NCBI RefSeq assembly: GCF_006384255.1
Contig: NZ_VCED01000003.1
Location: forward strand, 1-64,000
Source: Haemophilus seminalis
GTDB lineage: Bacteria > Pseudomonadota > Gammaproteobacteria > Enterobacterales > Pasteurellaceae
Reading direction: 5' to 3'
DNA: 64,000 nucleotides
Shown here: positions 29,271 to 38,759 of the stretch, piece after piece
Layout of the letters: every line of letters begins with the position of its first letter
Position numbering within the stretch: position 1 is the first letter of the stretch
Program-made: the position numbers and the translations under genes
The notes under the pieces: generated by a model
Seen by the model: the letters and a program-made list of their open reading frames with translations, nothing else
Databases searched by the model: none
What the model was told of the DNA's origin: nothing

Positions 29271-30638
29271 TTATATTATTCTTGAAAATTGCTGACGTTT
29301 TGCTGCTTCACGTGAGTAAGTATCAAAACACAAACAGATGTTACGAATTAATAGCCTTCCTTTTGGCGAAACTTGGAGACCTGTATGCGTGATTTTGATG
29401 AGCTCATCATCGATTAATGGTTTTAATAGTGCTAAATCTTCGGCAAAGTGAGTGGTAAACTGAATGTTATATTGTGCCTCAATCAGTGAGAAATTGAGTT
29501 TAAAGTTACAAATTAATTGTTTAATAACATCACGGCGTAAGCAGTCTTCTTGTGTTAATGCTAATCCTTTATGTAGAGCATTGCCTTGTTCTTTAATGAG
29601 GGCATAATAGCGTTTTAAGTCTTTTTCATTCTGCGCGTAAGTATCACCCAATAAGCTAATAGAAGACACGCCAAGCCCTAATAAATCACATTCTTCTTGC
29701 GTTGTGTAGCCTTGAAAGTTTCGGTGCAATACGCCTTGGTCCTGAGCAATGGCAAGTTCATCATGGGGTTTAGCAAAGTGATCCATACCGATAAATTTAT
29801 AACCTGCATTACCTAGTGTTTCGATCGTTTTTTGCAAAATGGTTAGTTTTGTTTCTGGCGCGGGCAGTTGATATTCTTTAATTTTTGCTTGTCCTGGTAC
29901 GCGACTTGGTAAATGTGCATAATTAAAGACACTTAATCGATCTGGATTGAGTGCAATTACTTTTTCAAGAGTGAACATAAAACTTTCTACAGTTTGTAAT
30001 GGCAAACCATAAATTAAATCAAGGTTAGTTGATTGAAAGCCTAATTCTCTAGCGTGATCTAACAATGCATGAATAAAATCTTCATCTTGTTCACGATTTA
30101 CCGCTTTTTGCACATTTTTATTAAAGTCTTGTACACCCATGCTCATGCGGTTAAAACCAAGGTGACGTAGATGATCAAGCATAGAAAGTTCAATTCTACG
30201 AGGATCGATTTCAATTGAAATTTCAGCTGTCTCAGATATTGTAAAATGTTTTTTTAACATTGCCATTAAACGAGCTGATTGGATTTCACTCAGATAGGTG
30301 GGGGTACCGCCACCCCAGTGAATTTGGGTAACGAGACGATGTTTAAATAATGCTGAGCGCGCACTAATTTCTTTTTCAAGGTAATCTAAATAAATATCAG
30401 CCTTATGTTGATGGCGAGTGATTACTTTATTACAGGCACAGAAATAGCAGAGCTGGTGGCAAAAAGGAATGTGAACGTATAAAGAGAGCGGACGATTTGG
30501 GTAGCGTTTTACGGCAGCTTCAAAATCTTGCTCAGTATAATTTTCATTAAATTCTAGGGCTGTTGGATAGGAGGTATAACGCGGGCCTGATTGGTTGTAT
30601 TTTTGAATAAGTGCGCTATCCCAAATAATTTCTGACAT
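29271..30638 (-). CDS. hemN: oxygen-independent coproporphyrinogen III oxidase
   Basis: A 455-residue radical SAM enzyme with the HemN motif YVHIPFCHQLCYFCACNK (CxxxCxxC) and GGGTPTYLS. HemN decarboxylates coproporphyrinogen III to protoporphyrinogen IX anaerobically. H. influenzae lacks most haem synthesis and needs haem, so the gene is a retained fragment of the pathway or serves another purpose. Its ATG overlaps the preceding stop by one base (TAATG), so it is coupled to the DUF2489 gene. Confidence 0.93.
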   Translation of the reverse strand: MSEIIWDSALIQKYNQSGPRYTSYPTALEFNENYTEQDFEAAVKRYPNRPLSLYVHIPFCHQLCYFCACNKVITRHQHKADIYLDYLEKEISARSALFKHRLVTQIHWGGGTPTYLSEIQSARLMAMLKKHFTISETAEISIEIDPRRIELSMLDHLRHLGFNRMSMGVQDFNKNVQKAVNREQDEDFIHALLDHARELGFQSTNLDLIYGLPLQTVESFMFTLEKVIALNPDRLSVFNYAHLPSRVPGQAKIKEYQLPAPETKLTILQKTIETLGNAGYKFIGMDHFAKPHDELAIAQDQGVLHRNFQGYTTQEECDLLGLGVSSISLLGDTYAQNEKDLKRYYALIKEQGNALHKGLALTQEDCLRRDVIKQLICNFKLNFSLIEAQYNIQFTTHFAEDLALLKPLIDDELIKITHTGLQVSPKGRLLIRNICLCFDTYSREAAKRQQFSRII

Positions 30639-31084
30639 TAAATCACTCCAATCTGTTTAATATCGTCTAAAAACTGACGTAATTCTTCTTTAATTTCGTG
30701 TTCAAATTTGGCTTCGGCTCTTTCACGTGCTAAATCTAAACGCATTCTTTCTTTTTTTTCTAATTGTTTACGAGCATCATGAGTTGGCATGTTACGTACG
30801 ATTTCATGTAATTGCGCCATACTGGGGTATGGAGTAAGCGTTTTACCAAAGGGCATTAATAACATGGTAAGGCGAATTACACCTTCTGAGTGATTACATT
30901 CGCCAGACTGCATTGCTCGAGCAATGATATCAATACTTTCCTTTAAGCGGGCTTCCCTTATCGCTTTGGATTTAGCTATCATAATGTTTTGTTGTTTTAG
31001 CTGTTTTAGTAAACGAATTGCATATCCACTTAACCCTAGAATAACAATAAGTGCAACAATACTTAAAATAATGATCCAAATCAT
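30638..31084 (-). CDS. DUF2489 membrane-anchored protein
   Basis: A 148-residue protein with one N-terminal hydrophobic helix (about residues 2-25) and a charged, probably helical cytoplasmic domain with IREARLKESIDIIARAMQSGECNHSEGVIRL, which fits DUF2489. No enzymatic motif is visible. It lies between yihI and hemN in a three-gene run on the minus strand, as in other gamma-proteobacteria. Confidence 0.85.
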   Translation of the reverse strand: MIWIIILSIVALIVILGLSGYAIRLLKQLKQQNIMIAKSKAIREARLKESIDIIARAMQSGECNHSEGVIRLTMLLMPFGKTLTPYPSMAQLHEIVRNMPTHDARKQLEKKERMRLDLARERAEAKFEHEIKEELRQFLDDIKQIGVI

Positions 31085-31087
31085 AGA

Positions 31088-31648
31088 TTATCTAAATTGA
31101 TTAATATCAATACGTTCAAAAGTGCGGTATAAATCATCTTCGTTTTCGTCTTCCTCTTCGATGCCTAGTTCTTCCATTAATTCGGCAATTCTTTCGAGAC
31201 ATTCATCCACAAATTGTTGATCTGCTTTGGTAATTGCTTTACCTTCATCTAAGGCATCTAATAATTCATTCAGAATCTCATTATTTTCAAGCTTTTCAAG
31301 CTCTTGCATTGGATCTAACTTTTTCGCCTGTTTTACGATAGGAATCGTTTGTCCTTTTTCTGGTTTATTAACAAATTCCACAATTAATGGTACTTTTTTC
31401 TTGCTACCAATTTTAGGATCTTTAATTTCTTGTTGGATTTTGTTCGTTTTGTCTTCTATTGCGCTATGACGAGAACCTGATGCGAAACCTTTATGTTTTC
31501 GTTTTTTCTTATCTTCACGTGCTTTGGCATCTAATTCATAACGTGTGAGTTTTTTTCCTGGACGAGAGTTGGAGATTTCAGGTTTCTTATCCGCCTTACG
31601 GATTGGCATAACATCAGTGATGCGACGTGTTTTTTTCTTACGAGCCAT
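31088..31648 (-). CDS. yihI: Der GTPase-activating protein YihI
   Basis: YihI stimulates the ribosome-assembly GTPase Der. The start is taken at [23 protein letters not shown] because the N-terminal basic region is characteristic and a good ribosome site precedes it; the frame is open 21 codons upstream. The C-terminus (residues 120-186) is strongly acidic with [13 protein letters not shown]. First gene of the run to hemN. Confidence 0.92.
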   Translation of the reverse strand: MARKKKTRRITDVMPIRKADKKPEISNSRPGKKLTRYELDAKAREDKKKRKHKGFASGSRHSAIEDKTNKIQQEIKDPKIGSKKKVPLIVEFVNKPEKGQTIPIVKQAKKLDPMQELEKLENNEILNELLDALDEGKAITKADQQFVDECLERIAELMEELGIEEEDENEDDLYRTFERIDINQFR

Positions 31649-31713
31649 TCGTAGTTCCTTTTTATAAAATTTTGCGGATTGTATCATTTTCATGTCTAAA
31701 TTTATAGGCAAAT

Positions 31714-31746
31714 AAAAAACGGAAGCACGTCACTCCCGTTTTTCTT
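31714..31746 (-). terminator. catalase gene terminator
   Basis: AACGGGAG and the facing CTTCCGTT form a stem on the minus strand between the catalase stop and the start of yihI, followed by a T run. Confidence 0.7.
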
Positions 31747-31768
31747 TATCAGTAAAAACTGATTACAA

Positions 31769-33295
31769 TTATAACAATCCACCTTGTCCTAATGCGGGAT
31801 CAGTATCACGAGCTTTTAATGCATCTTCTACTGTTAATCCTAATGCTTTTGCAACACCAGCGCCGTATGCTGGATCACACCAGTGACAATTACGGATATG
31901 ACGGTATTTGATGAAGTCAGGCGCATCCCCCATTGCCGCTGCAGTATTATTAAATAATGCTTGTTTTTGTTCAGCATTCATTAAGTTAAATAATGCACGT
32001 GGTTGGCTGAAGTAGTCATTATCATCTTGGCGATAATCCCAGAATGCAGCATCACCATTAATACGAAGAGGTGGTTCTGCAAAATCAGGTTGTTGTTGCC
32101 ATTGGTTGAAGCTGTTTGGTTCATAGTGTGGTAAGCTCCCGTAGTTACCATCAACACGACCTTGACCATCGCGTTGGTTGCTATGAACTGGGCAACGTGG
32201 ACGGTTAACCGGAATTTGACGATAGTTTACGCCTAAACGATAGCGTTGTGCGTCGGCATAGTTGAATAAGCGTGCTTGTAACATTCTGTCTGGGCTTGCA
32301 CCGATACCTGGAACTAAGTTGCTTGGTGCAAAAGCGGATTGCTCTACATCAGCAAAGAAGTTTTCTGGGTTACGATTGAGTTCAAATTCACCTACTTCAA
32401 TTAATGGATAATCTTTTTTCGGCCATACTTTTGTTAAGTCAAATGGGTGGTAAGGCACTTTTTCAGCATCAGCTTCAGGCATGATCTGTACAAATAGTTT
32501 CCATTTAGGGAAGTCACCGCGTTCAATTGCTTCATATAAATCACGTTGGTGGCTTTCACGATCATTGGCGATGATTGCAGCAGCTTCTGCATCGGTTAAA
32601 TTTTTGATACCTTGTTGAGTATGGAAATGGAATTTAACCCAGAAGCGTTCGCCAGCTTCATTCCAGAAACTATAAGTGTGTGAACCATAACCATGCATAT
32701 GACGATAACTTGCTGGAATGCCACGCTCGCTCATTACAATAGTAACTTGATGTAACGCTTCCGGTAATAATGTCCAGAAATCCCAGTTGTTTGTTGCTGA
32801 ACGCATATTAGTGCGAGGATCGCGTTTTACAGCTTTGTTTAAGTCTGGGAATTTACGTGGATCACGTAAGAAGAATACCGGAGTGTTGTTACCCACCAAG
32901 TCCCAGTTACCTTCTTCAGTATAGAATTTTAATGCAAAACCACGAATATCACGTTCAGCATCTGCTGCACCACGTTCACCCGCAACAGTGGTAAAGCGCG
33001 CGAACATTTCTGTTTTTTTGCCAACTTCACTGAAAATTTTTGCACGAGTATATTTAGTAATGTCGTGTGTGACAGTAAAGGTACCAAAAGCACCAGAACC
33101 TTTCGCGTGCATACGGCGCTCAGGAATTACTTCACGCACAAAATCTGCTAGTTTTTCATTTAACCATAAATCTTGTGCAAGTAATGGGCCGCGAGGTCCT
33201 GCTGTTAAGCTGTTTTGGTTATCGGCAACAGGGGCACCGTTACCCATGGTAAGATTAGAGCCACTTAAATGTGAAAAAGGACATTGAGAACTCAT
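31769..33295 (-). CDS. hktE: haem catalase
   Basis: A 508-residue small-subunit monofunctional catalase that decomposes hydrogen peroxide. The active-site histidine lies in [21 protein letters not shown], the asparagine in [11 protein letters not shown], and the haem-ligand tyrosine in [14 protein letters not shown]. It matches H. influenzae HktE. Upstream lie 248 bases shared with divergent emrA; OxyR control is known in Haemophilus but I do not see a clear site. Confidence 0.95.
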   Translation of the reverse strand: MSSQCPFSHLSGSNLTMGNGAPVADNQNSLTAGPRGPLLAQDLWLNEKLADFVREVIPERRMHAKGSGAFGTFTVTHDITKYTRAKIFSEVGKKTEMFARFTTVAGERGAADAERDIRGFALKFYTEEGNWDLVGNNTPVFFLRDPRKFPDLNKAVKRDPRTNMRSATNNWDFWTLLPEALHQVTIVMSERGIPASYRHMHGYGSHTYSFWNEAGERFWVKFHFHTQQGIKNLTDAEAAAIIANDRESHQRDLYEAIERGDFPKWKLFVQIMPEADAEKVPYHPFDLTKVWPKKDYPLIEVGEFELNRNPENFFADVEQSAFAPSNLVPGIGASPDRMLQARLFNYADAQRYRLGVNYRQIPVNRPRCPVHSNQRDGQGRVDGNYGSLPHYEPNSFNQWQQQPDFAEPPLRINGDAAFWDYRQDDNDYFSQPRALFNLMNAEQKQALFNNTAAAMGDAPDFIKYRHIRNCHWCDPAYGAGVAKALGLTVEDALKARDTDPALGQGGLL

Positions 33296-33543
33296 AGAAT
33301 ACTCCTTGTAAAGTAAATAATCGTTTGGTTGAAATAAATTTCTTGAGTATCATACAAAAAGGTTTTGACGATTGAAATCTATTGAATCAATTAAAAAAAA
33401 CTATTTTAAACTTTATTTATATTGAGTTCCTTTTTATAAAGTTTCATAATGAAGTATTTCGATCTTTGATAGTGTTTAAAGATTAGCTTTAAATTTTTTT
33501 AATGAGTTATTTTTGAGCGCTATTCCTAATTTAGGATTAATTT

Positions 33544-34701
33544 ATGGCTGAAATTAAACAATCTGATATTCCTAATCAGGCAAAACGTAAAAAAAGTCTC
33601 GGTATTTTTATCGTTATTTTACTTATTTTAAGTATTGCTTGTGCTTTGTATTGGTTTTTCTTCTTGAAGGATTTTGAAGAAACAGAAGATGCTTATGTGG
33701 GTGGAAATCAAGTAATGGTGTCATCACAAGTTGCGGGTAATGTAGCGAAGATTAATGCTGACAATATGGATAAAGTCCATGCAGGTGATATTCTAGTTGA
33801 ATTGGATGATACGAATGCAAAACTTAGTTTCGAACAGGCCAAAAGCAATCTCGCCAATGCTGTACGTCAGGTAGAACAGTTAGGTTTTACTGTGCAGCAA
33901 TTACAATCAGCTGTGCACGCCAATGAAATTTCTTTAGCTCAAGCACAAGGCAATTTGGCACGCCGAGTTCAACTTGAAAAAATGGGCGCAATTGATAAAG
34001 AATCTTTCCAACATGCAAAAGAAGCCGTTGAGCTTTCCAAAGCAAATTTAAATTCCTCTAGAAACCAATTAGCTGCGAATCAGGCTTTATTGAGTAATGT
34101 TCCATTACGTGAACAACCGCAAATACAGAATGCAATTAGTTCGCTCAAACAGGCTTGGTTGAATTTACAACGTACAAAAATTAGAAGTCCAATTGACGGG
34201 TATGTGGCGCGTCGTAATGCTCAAGTTGGGCAAGCCGTTTCAGTGGGCGGCGCGTTAATGGCGGTGGTATCTAATGAGCAAATGTGGTTAGAAGCTAACT
34301 TCAAAGAAACCCAATTAACGAATATGCGCATCGGTCAGCCAGTGAAAATTCATTTTGATTTATACGGTAAAAATAAAGAATTTGATGGCGTGATAAATGG
34401 CATTGAAATGGGGACTGGCAATGCGTTTTCTCTTTTGCCTTCGCAAAATGCTACGGGTAACTGGATTAAAGTGGTGCAACGTGTACCTGTACGAATTAAA
34501 TTAGATCCACAACAATTTGTTGAAACGCCATTACGAATTGGTCTTTCTGCAACGGCAAAAGTAAGAATTGTAGATTCATCTGGCCCAATGCTACGAGAAA
34601 AATCAGAACCGAAAACTTTATTTGCTACTGATACACTTAAATATGATGAAAGTGCGGTAGAAGATTTGATTGAATTTATTATTCAGCAAAACAGCCATTA
34701 A
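33544..34701 (+). CDS. emrA: multidrug efflux membrane-fusion protein EmrA
   Basis: A 385-residue HlyD-type adaptor with one N-terminal membrane helix (residues 19-41), a lipoyl/barrel-sandwich domain split around an alpha-helical coiled-coil hairpin (about residues 85-200), and the RTKIRSPIDGYVARRNAQVGQ segment. It links EmrB to an outer-membrane channel for efflux of hydrophobic compounds. Ten bases before emrB. No regulator gene is adjacent. Confidence 0.94.
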   Translation: MAEIKQSDIPNQAKRKKSLGIFIVILLILSIACALYWFFFLKDFEETEDAYVGGNQVMVSSQVAGNVAKINADNMDKVHAGDILVELDDTNAKLSFEQAKSNLANAVRQVEQLGFTVQQLQSAVHANEISLAQAQGNLARRVQLEKMGAIDKESFQHAKEAVELSKANLNSSRNQLAANQALLSNVPLREQPQIQNAISSLKQAWLNLQRTKIRSPIDGYVARRNAQVGQAVSVGGALMAVVSNEQMWLEANFKETQLTNMRIGQPVKIHFDLYGKNKEFDGVINGIEMGTGNAFSLLPSQNATGNWIKVVQRVPVRIKLDPQQFVETPLRIGLSATAKVRIVDSSGPMLREKSEPKTLFATDTLKYDESAVEDLIEFIIQQNSH

Positions 34702-34710
34702 GGCGGCGTT

Positions 34711-36243
34711 ATGGAAAATTCCGCAAAAAAATTCCCACCTATTCAAGGTGGCGCCCTAATTTTATTGACGCTGGCTTTATCTCTCGCCACCTTTATGCAG
34801 GTATTAGATTCTACCATTGCAAATGTGGCGATTCCTACTATTGCGGGAGATCTTGGCGCATCTTTTAGTCAAGGTACATGGGTAATTACTTCTTTTGGTG
34901 TGGCAAATGCGATTTCTATTCCAATAACAGGTTGGTTAGCAAAACGTTTTGGCGAAGTGCGGTTATTTTTAGTTTCAACTTTTTTATTCGTTGTCTCTTC
35001 TTGGCTCTGTGGGATTGCAGATAGTCTTGAGGCATTAATTATTTTTCGTGTCATTCAAGGTGCTGTCGCAGGCCCGGTGATCCCTCTTTCGCAAAGTTTA
35101 TTATTAAATAATTATCCACCAGAAAAACGAGGAATGGCATTGGCATTTTGGTCAATGACTATTGTTGTTGCGCCTATTTTTGGCCCAATTTTAGGCGGAT
35201 GGATTAGTGATAATATCCATTGGGGATGGATCTTCTTTATCAATGTTCCGATTGGTTTATTAGTTGTGCTAATCAGCTGGAAGATTTTAGGTAGCCGAGA
35301 AAGTGAAATTGTTCATCAACCTATTGATAAAGTCGGTTTAGTTTTACTTGTCTTAGGCGTGGGATGTTTGCAATTAATGCTTGATCAGGGGCGTGAGCAA
35401 GATTGGTTTAATTCTAATGAAATCATTATATTAGCCGTTGTTGCTGTCGTTTGTATGATTGCCTTGGTTATTTGGGAATTGACAGATGATAATCCTGTAG
35501 TAGATATTTCGCTTTTCCATTCTCGTAATTTTAGTGTAGGGTGTTTATGTACTAGTTTAGCCTTTTTGATTTATTTAGGTTCTGTGGTATTAATTCCGCT
35601 CTTGCTACAACAAGTCTTCCATTACACCGCGACGTGGGCTGGGCTTGCGGCTTCCCCAGTTGGATTATTCCCAATTTTGCTTTCACCGATTATTGGGCGT
35701 TTCGGTTATAAGATTGATATGCGAATTTTAGTGACGATAAGTTTTATTGTATATGCAATAACATTTTATTGGCGAGCGGTGACTTTCGAGCCATCAATGA
35801 CTTTTGCTGATGTGGCTTTACCACAATTAGTGCAAGGTTTGGCTGTGGCCTGTTTCTTTATGCCACTTACCACAATAACCCTGTCTGGCTTACCTGCGGA
35901 TAGAATGGCTTCTGCCTCTAGCTTATTTAACTTTTTGAGAACTTTAGCGGGTTCTGTAGGAACATCTTTAACCACATTTATGTGGTATAACCGTGAGGCT
36001 GTTCACCATACTCAATTAACAGAACACATTAATCCTTATAACCCAATTTCCCAAAGTTTTTACCATCAAATGAATCAATTTGGTTTAAGTGATACCCAAA
36101 CTTCAGCTTACCTCGCTCAACAAATAACATCTCAAGGATTTATTATTGGCGCAAATGAAATATTTTGGCTATCAGCTATGGGATTCTTAGGATTGTTTAT
36201 TGTGATTTGGTTTGCAAAACCACCATTTGGCGGGCGTCATTAG
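34711..36243 (+). CDS. emrB: multidrug efflux MFS transporter EmrB
   Basis: A 510-residue DHA2-family drug:H+ antiporter with 14 predicted helices. Motif LDSTIANVAIPTIAGDLGAS (motif D1) and WLAKRFGEVRLF (motif A) and the antiporter motif C region APIFGPILGGWI are present. It forms the EmrAB pump with the gene before it. It is the last chromosomal backbone gene before the CRISPR island. Confidence 0.94.
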   Translation: MENSAKKFPPIQGGALILLTLALSLATFMQVLDSTIANVAIPTIAGDLGASFSQGTWVITSFGVANAISIPITGWLAKRFGEVRLFLVSTFLFVVSSWLCGIADSLEALIIFRVIQGAVAGPVIPLSQSLLLNNYPPEKRGMALAFWSMTIVVAPIFGPILGGWISDNIHWGWIFFINVPIGLLVVLISWKILGSRESEIVHQPIDKVGLVLLVLGVGCLQLMLDQGREQDWFNSNEIIILAVVAVVCMIALVIWELTDDNPVVDISLFHSRNFSVGCLCTSLAFLIYLGSVVLIPLLLQQVFHYTATWAGLAASPVGLFPILLSPIIGRFGYKIDMRILVTISFIVYAITFYWRAVTFEPSMTFADVALPQLVQGLAVACFFMPLTTITLSGLPADRMASASSLFNFLRTLAGSVGTSLTTFMWYNREAVHHTQLTEHINPYNPISQSFYHQMNQFGLSDTQTSAYLAQQITSQGFIIGANEIFWLSAMGFLGLFIVIWFAKPPFGGRH

Positions 36244-36252
36244 TATCATATT

Positions 36253-36301
36253 ATTCAAAATTTGAATGATTTAACCTCAAAATTTATCAATGTAAACATT
36301 G
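36253..36301. promoter_or_regulatory. two dyads upstream of cas3
   Basis: ATTCAAAATTTGAAT (36253-36267) and CAATGTAAACATTG (36288-36301) are near-perfect inverted repeats in the 125-base gap between emrB and cas3. They could be operators of the cas promoter or the weak end of emrB transcription. Nothing else is seen in the gap. Confidence 0.4.
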
Positions 36302-36368
36302 TTGAATTAAAAGAGGATTAGGAGTAGATTAGGTCAAATAATAATCATAAATATAAAGGATTATTTTT

Positions 36369-38660
36369 ATGCCTGCTAAGCTTCTGTACTACGCCCATTC
36401 TGCACAAGACGAACTCAGCAATCTTTTACCTTACGAACATTGGCAAACCTTACAAAGCCATTCGGTAAATGTTGGCGAAATGGCGTCGGAGTTTGCGCGA
36501 GTATTTGGTGCGCAGGAAATTGCTTGCCAGATGGGACAGCTTCATGACGTGGGGAAATATTCGGAACCCTTTAATCATCGATTGCATGGTGGTCCATCAG
36601 TCGATCATGCTACTGCGGGAGCCAAAATTGCCGTCGAGCGTTGGGTAAATGTTATTGGCAAACTAATGGCGTTTTGCATTGCGGGGCATCATGCTGGGTT
36701 GGCAAATGGAAACGGTGAAGGCGATAACCGCCGCACGTTAAAGGATCGTTTGGCATTGCAATTCGGCGCAGATATTCCCGCCCTCGATAACCTGTGGCAA
36801 CAAGAAATCAAGCTCCCGGAAACTCTGTCTGTACCGCCACTCAAAGCTGACACGCATCATCCTTTTTTCTCCTACGCTTTTTTTACACGAATGCTTTATT
36901 CCTGCTTGGTGGATGCCGATTATCTCGACACCGAAGCCTTTTATTCAAACCTAGAAAACAAAGCCGTCGAGCGCGGCGGCTATCCCGATTTAAACGCCTT
37001 ACAAGACAATTTCAATCAATTTATCAACAATTTCAGACGACGTATCGCCCAAGCTCCAGAGCAAACTGAAGCCGAAAAACGCAATGCCACCTTAAACCGC
37101 CTGCGCAGCGAAATTCTCGATTACGCCGTAGAACAAGCGGCACAACTGCAAGGGCTATTCACGCTCACCGTGCCGACCGGCGGCGGTAAAACCTTCACTT
37201 CCATGGCGTTCGCACTGGAACACGCCAAACAGCACGACATGCGGCGTGTGATTTACGTCATTCCGTTCACCAGCATCATCGAGCAAAATGCCGCCGAATT
37301 CCGCAAAGCCTTTGGTGAATTGGGCGAACAAGCCGTGCTGGAACACCACAGCACCTTCGACGACGGCAAACTACAAGACGAAGCCACTAAAGACAAATTA
37401 CGTCTAGCCTCAGAAAACTGGGACGCGCCGATTGTTGTTACCACCGCCGTGCAATTCTTCGAATCCCTCTTTGCCGACCGCTCCTCGCGTTGCCGCAAGC
37501 TGCACAACATCGCAGGCTCCGTCATCATCCTCGACGAAGCGCAAATGCTGCCGCTCAATCTTTTGTTGCCCATCATGCAAGCCATCAAAGAATTGGCGCA
37601 AAACTACCACTGCAGCATCATCATGTGCACCGCCACCCAGCCAGCCGTGCAAGCTGAAAACGGCTTCTATCGCGGCTTTGAAAACGTGCGCGAAATCGCC
37701 CCGAAACCGACCGCACTTTTCGACAAACTGCGCCGAACCACCGTGCAACACATCGGCACACAAACCGACGCCGACTTGCTCACCAAACTTGGTGAACACC
37801 CGCAAATGCTCGTTATTGTCAATAACCGCCGCCACGCCCGCAGCCTGTACGACCAAGCCAAACACCTTGAGGGCACATTTCACCTTACTACCTTAATGTG
37901 CGCCAAACACCGCAGCCAAAAGCTCGATGAAATCCGAGGTCGTCTGAAAAACGGCGAACCCTGCCGCGTCATCGCCACCTCCTTAATTGAAGCCGGCGTT
38001 GATGTGGATTTTCCGCTGGTGATGCGCGCCGAAGCAGGTTTAGACAGCGTTGCGCAAGCCGCTGGACGCTGCAACCGCGAAGGTAAAAGGGCGTCTGAAA
38101 ACAGCTTTGTCTGGATATTTACGCCAGAAGAACAATGGAAAGCCCCGCCTGAACTTGCCGCCCAAGCCGCCGTTATGCGCCTGACAGCTGACAGCTTTTC
38201 AGACGACCTCTTATCCACCCAGGCTATCGCCGCCTACTTCGCCGAGCTTTATCAATTAAAAGGCAGTGAACTGGACAATAAAAAAATTCTGAAAATGCAC
38301 AACGATACAGGACAAAGCCTCGATTTCCCATTCCAAACCATAGCCGACAAGTTTCGCATGATCGAAAGCCACATGCAGCCGCTGATTATTCCCTTCGATG
38401 GTGAGGCTGAAAACCTCATTAGCAGCCTGCACCATGCCGACCACATCGGCGGACTCTTACGCAAACTGCAACCCTACACCGTCCAAATCCCCGAAAAAGC
38501 CCTCGTCGCTTTGTATAAAGCAGGGCGTATCGAACCGATTAACGAGAAAAACTTCGGCAAACAGTTTTATACGCTGATCGGGCTGGATTTATATGATGAG
38601 GTGGCAGGGCTTTCTTGGGAGGATACGGAGTTTTTGAAGGGAGAGAGTTTGGTTTTTTGA
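36369..38660 (+). CDS. cas3: CRISPR-associated helicase-nuclease Cas3 (type I-C)
   Basis: Cas3 is recruited by target-bound Cascade and degrades the DNA. The 763-residue protein has an N-terminal HD nuclease (HD at 59-60, His80, HH at 107-108) and an SF2 helicase with VPTGGGKT near residue 267, VIILDEAQMLP near 388, CTATQP and a C-terminal motif VI around QAAGRCNREGK. It is GC-rich compared with the chromosome and contains Neisseria-type uptake 12-mers (37937, 38088, 38198) and one Haemophilus signal near 37710. First gene of the cas set. Confidence 0.95.
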   Translation: MPAKLLYYAHSAQDELSNLLPYEHWQTLQSHSVNVGEMASEFARVFGAQEIACQMGQLHDVGKYSEPFNHRLHGGPSVDHATAGAKIAVERWVNVIGKLMAFCIAGHHAGLANGNGEGDNRRTLKDRLALQFGADIPALDNLWQQEIKLPETLSVPPLKADTHHPFFSYAFFTRMLYSCLVDADYLDTEAFYSNLENKAVERGGYPDLNALQDNFNQFINNFRRRIAQAPEQTEAEKRNATLNRLRSEILDYAVEQAAQLQGLFTLTVPTGGGKTFTSMAFALEHAKQHDMRRVIYVIPFTSIIEQNAAEFRKAFGELGEQAVLEHHSTFDDGKLQDEATKDKLRLASENWDAPIVVTTAVQFFESLFADRSSRCRKLHNIAGSVIILDEAQMLPLNLLLPIMQAIKELAQNYHCSIIMCTATQPAVQAENGFYRGFENVREIAPKPTALFDKLRRTTVQHIGTQTDADLLTKLGEHPQMLVIVNNRRHARSLYDQAKHLEGTFHLTTLMCAKHRSQKLDEIRGRLKNGEPCRVIATSLIEAGVDVDFPLVMRAEAGLDSVAQAAGRCNREGKRASENSFVWIFTPEEQWKAPPELAAQAAVMRLTADSFSDDLLSTQAIAAYFAELYQLKGSELDNKKILKMHNDTGQSLDFPFQTIADKFRMIESHMQPLIIPFDGEAENLISSLHHADHIGGLLRKLQPYTVQIPEKALVALYKAGRIEPINEKNFGKQFYTLIGLDLYDEVAGLSWEDTEFLKGESLVF

Positions 38661-38680
38661 TTAACTTAACACCTTTAGAA
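38646..38680 (-). promoter_or_regulatory. predicted target of the crRNA-like RNA (TTC PAM plus partial protospacer)
   Basis: Read on the minus strand, TTC (38680-38678) is followed by TAAAGGTGTTAAGTTA (38677-38662). The pseudo-spacer at 41936 starts TAAAGCTGATAGGTTA. Matches fall at positions 1-5, 7-8, 10-11 and 13-16; mismatches are 6, 9 and 12. Cascade flips out every sixth base, so 6 and 12 are not read. Pairing stops after position 16, the partial pattern expected for repression without cleavage. The site overlaps the cas3 stop and the start of the cassette promoter region. Confidence 0.75.
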
Positions 38681-38716
38681 AAAAATATTGCATTCTCCTA
38701 AAAGTAGGGAGATAAT
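38661..38716 (+). promoter_or_regulatory. candidate promoter(s) of the inserted cassette
   Basis: Two arrangements are visible. TTAACT (38661-38666) with a 17-base spacer to AATATT (38684-38689) would have its -35 inside the predicted Cascade target. TTGCAT (38688-38693) with a 17-base spacer to GATAAT (38711-38716), five of six to the -10 consensus, starts 7 bases beyond the PAM. Either would be hindered by bound Cascade. No experimental start is known. Confidence 0.5.
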
Positions 38717-38718
38717 TG

Positions 38719-38740
38719 ACTCGTAATGAAAATTACGAGT
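38719..38740 (+). promoter_or_regulatory. 9-bp hairpin in the cassette leader
   Basis: ACTCGTAAT and ATTACGAGT enclose a GAAA loop, a GNRA-type tetraloop. The hairpin lies just after the candidate -10 and five bases before the ribosome site GGTGGAG, so it would be at the 5' end of the mRNA. There is no T run, so it is not a standard terminator. It may stabilise the message or be a protein-binding operator. Confidence 0.55.
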
Positions 38741-38759
38741 GATTGGTGGAGATAAGATA

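Noticed and set aside
33296..33543. Possible OxyR or Fur site between hktE and emrA
   Set aside because: The region is AT-rich and no dyad matching either consensus stands out by eye.
36253..36290. TTC-adjacent partial match of the pseudo-spacer upstream of cas3
   Set aside because: On the plus strand TTC at 36254 is followed by a sequence matching only about 7 of the first 12 positions with a mismatch at position 1, much worse than the site before the cassette.
38719..38740. Idea that the hairpin before cassette gene 1 is another diverged CRISPR repeat
   Set aside because: The stem is not followed by anything like the TGTGTTGAAAC handle.
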